Of a DNA stretch of 64,000 bases, positions 59,538-64,000 are shown piece by piece (the first letter of the stretch is position 1; each line of letters starts with the position of its first letter). Below the pieces are notes generated by a model, which made no database searches, had not been told where the DNA came from, and saw only the letters and a list, made by a program, of their open reading frames with translations. The position numbers and the translations under genes are program-made. The stretch is from Frigoribacterium sp. Leaf8 (lineage in GTDB: Bacteria > Actinomycetota > Actinomycetes > Actinomycetales > Microbacteriaceae): the NCBI RefSeq assembly GCF_001421165.1, contig NZ_LMKB01000001.1, forward strand, positions 393,184-457,183, given 5' to 3'.

Positions 59538-62305
59538 CCCCGAGACACGTCACGTTCGAGGTCGACGGCCTCCCGCTCGACGCCGACGTCGACCCCGGCC
59601 AGGTGCTGCGGACGGTGCTGCGCGAGCACGGCGTCCACTCGGTCAAGAAGGGCTGCGACGCGGGCGACTGCGGCGCGTGCTCGGTGCTGGTCGACGGCGA
59701 GCCCGTGCACTCGTGCATCTATCCCGCGCACCGGCTCGAGGGCCGGGCCGTGACGACGGCGGCCGGCCTCGGCACCCCCGAGCACCCCCACCCCGTGCAG
59801 CAGGCGTTCGCGGACGCGGCCGGGTTCCAGTGCGGCTTCTGCACGGCCGGCATGGTGGTGACGGCCTCGACGTTCACCGAGGCCGACGCGGACGACCTCC
59901 CGCGCCTCCTGAAGGGCAACCTGTGCCGGTGCACGGGGTACCGGGCGATCGGCGACGCGATCTGCGGCGTCTCGAACACGGTGGCCCCGGCCGACGGCGA
60001 GGCGGCCGGTCGGTCGGTGAAGGCCCCGGCGGCCCTGCGCGTGGCGTCCGGCAGCGAGCCGTACACGCTCGACTTCCGCAGCACGACGAAGCTGCTGCAC
60101 CTCGCCGTGCTCGGCAGCCCGCACCCCCACGCCCGCATCACCTCGATCGACACGAGTGCCGCCGAGGCGCTGCCCGGCGTGCACCTGGTGTTGACCCACC
60201 GCGACTCCCCCGCGACGTTGTTCTCGACCGGTCGCCACGAGGACCGCGAGGACGACCCGGACGACGGCCTGGTCCTCGACCCCGTGCTGCGGTTCCGAGG
60301 GCAGCGCGTCGCCGCGGTCGTCGCGGACGACGTCCGCACGGCGACGAACGCCCTGGCCGCGATCGTGGTCGAGTACGAACCGTTGCCCGCCGTGTTCGAC
60401 CCCGAGACGGCGCGCTCCCCCGGGGCACCGCTGCTGCACGGCGAGAAGACCGTCGAGGCGTCGCGCATCGCGTTCCCCGAGCGCAACACCGTGGCCGCGA
60501 TGCACGACGAGACGGGCGACGTCGAGGCCGGCCTGGCGCAGGCCGACGCCGTCGTCGAGGGCACCTGGCGCACGCAGCGCGTCTCGCACGGCGCGCTCGA
60601 GACGCACGCCTCGCGCGGCTGGCTCGACGACGACGGGCGCCTCGTCGTCCGCACGGCGAGCCAGGTGCCGTTCCTCGTGCGGGACGAGCTGGCCCACGTC
60701 TTCGGGCTGCCGCAGGAGCAGGTCCGGGTCTTCGCCGCCCGCGTGGGCGGCGGTTTCGGAGGCAAGCAAGAGCTCATCACCGAAGACCTCGTCGCCCTCG
60801 CCGTGCTGCGCACCGGTCGACCCGTGCAGTACGAGTTCACCCGCGAGGACGAGTTCACGATCGCGCCGACCCGCCACCCGATGCGCGTCCGCGTGCGCGT
60901 CGGCGCGACGAGCGACGGGGTGCTGACCGCGCTGCACGTCGACCAGCTGATGGACACGGGCGCCTACGGCAACCACGGCGTCGGCGTGATGTACCACTCG
61001 GTGCACGAGTCGACGAGCGTCTACCGCTGTCCGAACAAGCGCGTGGACGCCGAGTCGGTCTACACGAACAACCTGCCCTCGGGGGCGTTCCGCGGGTACG
61101 GGCTGGGGCAGGTCGTCTTCGCCGTCGAGTCCGCGATGGACGAACTGGCCCGCGAGCTCGGCATCGACCCGTTCGAGCTGCGCCGCCGCAACGTGATCGT
61201 CCCCGGCGACCCGATGGTGGTCACCGACCCCGACGAGGAGAGCGATCTGCTGATCGGCAGCTACGGACTCGACCAGTGCCTCGACCTGGTCGAGCAGGCG
61301 CTGGAGTCCCCTGCCCCCGAAGGCGCGCCTCCTGCCCCCGTCGGCCCGACCTGGGTCACCGGGCGCGGCATGGCGCTGGCCATGATCGCCACGATCCCGC
61401 CACGCGGTCACTTCGCCGACACCTCGATCGAGCTGCTGTCCGACGGCCGCTACGACATCGGCGTCGGCACGGCCGAGTTCGGCAACGGGACGACGACCGT
61501 GCACACCCAGCTCGTGGCCTCGGCGCTCGGCACCACGCCCGACCGGGTCGTCGTCCGGCAGTCCGACACCGACGTGGCCCGGTACGACACGGGCGCGTAC
61601 GGGTCGGCCGGCGTCGTCGTCGCCGGCAAGGCCCTGCTCGCCGCCGCCCACAAGCTACGAGCGGCGATGGTCGACCGCGCGCTGGCGATCGCCGGAGGCG
61701 CGGGTCACGCCGTCGACACCGGCACCGCCCCCGAGGTGGTCGCGGGCGGCGTCGTGGTGCGGGTCGGCCCCGGTGTCGACGCGACCGTCCTGGTGTCCGG
61801 CGACCGGCTGCTGGCCGACGGTCCGCTCACCGCCGACGGTTCCCACGACGGCACCCCACGCTCGGTGGCGTTCAACGTGCACGGCTTCGAGGTCGCCGTC
61901 GACCGGGCGAGCGGCGAGGTGCGCCTGCTGCGCTCGGTGCAGGCGGCGGACGCCGGCGTCGTGCTGAACCCCGAGCAGTTGCGGGGGCAGGTCGAGGGCG
62001 GCACGGCGCAGGCGATCGGCACGGCCCTTTACGAAGAGATGATGCTCGACGACGAGGGTCGCGTGCTGACGACGGCGTTCCGCAACTACCGGATGCCCAA
62101 GTTCGGGGACGTGCCCCAGACCGAGGTGCACTTCGCGACCACGCACGACGACCTCGGTCCGCTCGGCGCCAAGTCGATGAGCGAGGCGCCGTACAACCCG
62201 GTGGCACCCGCCCTGGCCAACGCGATCCGCGACGCCCTCGGCGTGCGGCCCCACGAACTGCCGATGTCGCGCGACCGCCTCTGGCGCCTCGCCGGCGGTC
62301 GCTGA
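59534..62305 (+). CDS. xdhA: xanthine dehydrogenase, 2Fe-2S and molybdopterin domains fused
   Basis: The 923-residue protein joins a two-cluster 2Fe-2S domain (about residues 1-155; GCDAGDCGACSVL, FQCGFCTAGM, NLCRCTGYRAIG) to the molybdopterin domain (about 165-923; RVGGGFGGKQ, NLPSGAFRGYGLGQ, and the active-site Glu in GAKSMSEAPYNP). With the separate FAD subunit this gives the small/large fusion seen in selenate-type and PucCDE-like XDHs of some bacteria. It oxidises hypoxanthine and xanthine to urate. A dispersed-motif copy overlaps its ribosome site (GGAGG, 59523-59527). Confidence 0.9.
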   Translation: MTPRHVTFEVDGLPLDADVDPGQVLRTVLREHGVHSVKKGCDAGDCGACSVLVDGEPVHSCIYPAHRLEGRAVTTAAGLGTPEHPHPVQQAFADAAGFQCGFCTAGMVVTASTFTEADADDLPRLLKGNLCRCTGYRAIGDAICGVSNTVAPADGEAAGRSVKAPAALRVASGSEPYTLDFRSTTKLLHLAVLGSPHPHARITSIDTSAAEALPGVHLVLTHRDSPATLFSTGRHEDREDDPDDGLVLDPVLRFRGQRVAAVVADDVRTATNALAAIVVEYEPLPAVFDPETARSPGAPLLHGEKTVEASRIAFPERNTVAAMHDETGDVEAGLAQADAVVEGTWRTQRVSHGALETHASRGWLDDDGRLVVRTASQVPFLVRDELAHVFGLPQEQVRVFAARVGGGFGGKQELITEDLVALAVLRTGRPVQYEFTREDEFTIAPTRHPMRVRVRVGATSDGVLTALHVDQLMDTGAYGNHGVGVMYHSVHESTSVYRCPNKRVDAESVYTNNLPSGAFRGYGLGQVVFAVESAMDELARELGIDPFELRRRNVIVPGDPMVVTDPDEESDLLIGSYGLDQCLDLVEQALESPAPEGAPPAPVGPTWVTGRGMALAMIATIPPRGHFADTSIELLSDGRYDIGVGTAEFGNGTTTVHTQLVASALGTTPDRVVVRQSDTDVARYDTGAYGSAGVVVAGKALLAAAHKLRAAMVDRALAIAGGAGHAVDTGTAPEVVAGGVVVRVGPGVDATVLVSGDRLLADGPLTADGSHDGTPRSVAFNVHGFEVAVDRASGEVRLLRSVQAADAGVVLNPEQLRGQVEGGTAQAIGTALYEEMMLDDEGRVLTTAFRNYRMPKFGDVPQTEVHFATTHDDLGPLGAKSMSEAPYNPVAPALANAIRDALGVRPHELPMSRDRLWRLAGGR

Positions 62306-62362
62306 GCCGGGCAGAGCGGGGCGGGCCGGGCCCGGGCCGGGCCGGCCCGGCCCGGACCACGA

Positions 62363-62428
62363 GTCGCACCACCGAATGAACGTCGCACCGCCGACATGCG
62401 CGGCGCGACGTCCAGTCGACGGTGCGAC
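62363..62428. repeat. family B intergenic palindrome, third copy
   Basis: GTCGCACC (62363-62370) matches GGTGCGAC (62421-62428), with an inner imperfect stem around TGAACGTCGCACCGCCG (62377-62393). Convergent genes flank it. On both sides the sequence is a GGGCC-rich low-complexity stretch (62317-62360 and 62440-62518) without a gene. Confidence 0.82.
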
Positions 62429-62518
62429 GCGAGCGCGGGCTGGGCCCGGGCCAGCCCGCGGTCGGGCCCAGCCCGGCGGCCAGGTCCAGCCCCCGGGCCC
62501 GGCCAGCCCGGGCCCGGC

Positions 62519-63973
62519 TCAGCCCTCGCGCTCGGTCGCGCCGGCCGGTGCCGCGGGCCCGCGCACGGCGTCGTGCGCCGACACGTCACGGTCCGCACCC
62601 TCGTCGCGCGCCTGCATCCGCGGCGAGTTGAGCAGCAGGTTCAGCAGCACGGCGACGATCGCGCCGGCGCTGATGCCCGAGTCGAAGACGATCGTGAACC
62701 AGGTCGGGAACTGCGCGTAGATCTCGGGGCTGACCGTCGGCAGCAGGCTCACGCCCAGCGCGACCGCCACGATCAGGATGTTCGAGTTCGTGAACCGCAC
62801 CTTCGACAGCGTCCGGATGCCGCTCGCCGCGACCATGCCGAACAGCGCGACGCCCGCCCCGCCGAGCACCGCCACGGGCACGCCCTCGACGACGGCCCCG
62901 AGCGCGGGCACCAACCCGAGCACCACGAGGATGCCCCCCGCCAGCGTCGCCACGTACCGCGACTTCACGCCGGTGATGCTGACCAGGCCGACGTTCTGCG
63001 CGAACGCGGTGTACGGGAACGTGTTGAAGACGCCGCCGATGACGGTCGACAGGCCGTCGGCCCGCAGCCCGTCGGCCAGTCGTCGCGGCGTCACCGGGCG
63101 GTCGACGATCTCGCCCACCGCGATGATGTCGCCGGTGGTCTCGGTCATGATCACCAGGCCGACGATGCACATCGACACGATCGCGCTCACCGGGAAGGTC
63201 GGCAGTCCGAAGTGGAACGGCAGGGCGAGCCCGAACCAGGCGCTCTCGCCCACTCCGCTCCAGTCGGTCAGCCCGAACGGCCAGGCGACGAGGGTGCCGA
63301 CGACGAGCCCCAGCAGGATCGACAGGCGGCGGAGCGCAGGAGGCGCGAACCGCTCGATGAGGATGATCAGCAGCAGGGTGCCCGCGGCGAAGGCGACGTC
63401 GAGCGGGCGTCCGAAGTCGTCGGAACCCGCGCCTCCTCCGACCCAGCCGGCGGCGACGTCCATCAGCGAGACGCCGATGATCAGGATGACCGTGCCCGTG
63501 ACGATCGGCGGGAAGAACCGCACCAGCTTCGAGAAGAACGGGGCGAGCAGCATCATGAAGACGCCGCTCGCGATGACCGAGCCGTAGATGGCCGTGATGC
63601 CGTACTCGCCACCGATCACGATCATCGGTCCGACGGCGGCGAAGGTGCAGCCCTGCATCAGGGGCAGCCGCACCCCGAAGCGCCAGAACCCGACGGACTG
63701 CACGATCGTCGCGATGCCGGCCACGAACAGGTCGGCGCTGATCAGGTAGGCGATGTCGCCGGGCTCGAGCTGGCCCATGCCGACCAGCGCTCCGCCGACG
63801 ATGAGGGGCACGGCGACCGCCCCGGCGTACATCGCGAGCACGTGCTGCAGGCCGAGTGGGAAGAGCCTCCGCAGCGGGGGGACGCGGTCGACGGGGTGTG
63901 TCGTCTCGGGCGGCCCGGCGGTCGCGACCGGGGAAGCGGGCGGCTCGGGTGACTCGGGCGAGGACTGTGACAT
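62519..63973 (-). CDS. NCS2 family purine (xanthine/uric acid) permease
   Basis: The 484-residue transporter has about 14 helices and the NCS2 motifs LFPLGLQHVLAMYAGAVAVP at the start, ETTGDIIAVGE with the substrate-binding Glu and GVFNTFPYTAFAQNVGLVSI with the NxG element. The neighbourhood and the QNVG form point to xanthine or urate rather than uracil. AGGAG stands five bases before ATG 63973. Both termini are cytoplasmic and disordered. Bases 63974-64000 show no further gene. Confidence 0.88.
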   Translation of the reverse strand: MSQSSPESPEPPASPVATAGPPETTHPVDRVPPLRRLFPLGLQHVLAMYAGAVAVPLIVGGALVGMGQLEPGDIAYLISADLFVAGIATIVQSVGFWRFGVRLPLMQGCTFAAVGPMIVIGGEYGITAIYGSVIASGVFMMLLAPFFSKLVRFFPPIVTGTVILIIGVSLMDVAAGWVGGGAGSDDFGRPLDVAFAAGTLLLIILIERFAPPALRRLSILLGLVVGTLVAWPFGLTDWSGVGESAWFGLALPFHFGLPTFPVSAIVSMCIVGLVIMTETTGDIIAVGEIVDRPVTPRRLADGLRADGLSTVIGGVFNTFPYTAFAQNVGLVSITGVKSRYVATLAGGILVVLGLVPALGAVVEGVPVAVLGGAGVALFGMVAASGIRTLSKVRFTNSNILIVAVALGVSLLPTVSPEIYAQFPTWFTIVFDSGISAGAIVAVLLNLLLNSPRMQARDEGADRDVSAHDAVRGPAAPAGATEREG

Positions 63974-64000
63974 CGGGACTCCTGATCGTGGGGATGTCGG

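Noticed and set aside
58211-61651. A long minus-strand open frame opposite the xanthine dehydrogenase genes
   Set aside because: No recognisable motif; the plus strand has all iron-sulfur and molybdopterin signatures.
62317-62518. Origin, attachment site or RNA gene in the GGGCC-rich gap
   Set aside because: Only low-complexity sequence around one family B palindrome; no DnaA-box cluster, direct-repeat att pair or tRNA shape.

Overview
High-GC (roughly 72-73%) actinobacterial chromosome. Gene style (DUF4916, DUF1653, DUF3140, MSMEG_6728-type protein, Lhr-Nei pair, GTG starts, many start codons directly behind a -10 box) fits Microbacteriaceae; genus is not decided by sequence reading alone. 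I support 58 protein genes, no tRNA, rRNA, CRISPR array, insertion sequence or prophage. The left edge cuts one gene (1-921); the right edge lies just upstream of a purine permease gene.

Layout. 1-10.7 kb: housekeeping singletons (DUF559-like protein, DUF4916, esterase, SIMPL protein, double GNAT, DUF1810, proline iminopeptidase plus an overlapping epimerase-like gene, stress-type SDR, PAP2 phosphatase, aldo/keto reductase, azoreductase plus small membrane protein). 10.8-17.8 kb: a class II Fic protein with a C-terminal winged helix behind an AT-rich palindrome, then the Lhr helicase-Nei glycosylase pair. 18-26.6 kb: two peroxiredoxin paralogues, an APC permease, two paralogous membrane-anchored beta-propeller proteins, and a 67-residue membrane protein that seems to start at AUC. 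26.7-31.7 kb: a tightly coupled operon of a processive GT2 polysaccharide synthase, an HlyD-like protein and a GH81 beta-1,3-glucanase lipoprotein, which looks like a beta-glucan synthesis and trimming system. 32-45 kb: mixed genes including a GH18-like lipoprotein, glucose-6-phosphate dehydrogenase, transglutaminase, a lytic-transglycosylase-like protein, an AI-2E family transporter and a carboxylesterase. 45-64 kb: purine catabolism: DUF1275 protein-allantoinase, RpiR regulator, allantoate amidohydrolase, PucG aminotransferase, AtzH-amidase fusion, formamidase, uricase, guanine deaminase, HIU hydrolase, OHCU decarboxylase, two-gene xanthine dehydrogenase and an NCS2 permease. Together these lead from guanine/xanthine through urate and allantoin to the ureidoglycine level. 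A metallo-beta-lactamase-fold gene and a cell-wall-binding-repeat protein sit inside the cluster without an obvious role.

Above gene level, three DNA patterns stand out. (1) A short motif, ACCCGCGCCTCC or its complement, occurs about 14 times in full and about 39 times as a 10-base core. It lies in both orientations, inside genes in several reading frames and between genes, sometimes as inverted pairs at gene ends. This is how DNA uptake sequences look in naturally competent bacteria, but the function here is unknown. (2) Two related families of long intergenic palindromes sit mostly where two genes converge. (3) About twenty genes have a NANNNT hexamer 6-7 bases before the start codon and no Shine-Dalgarno, which predicts widespread leaderless mRNAs.
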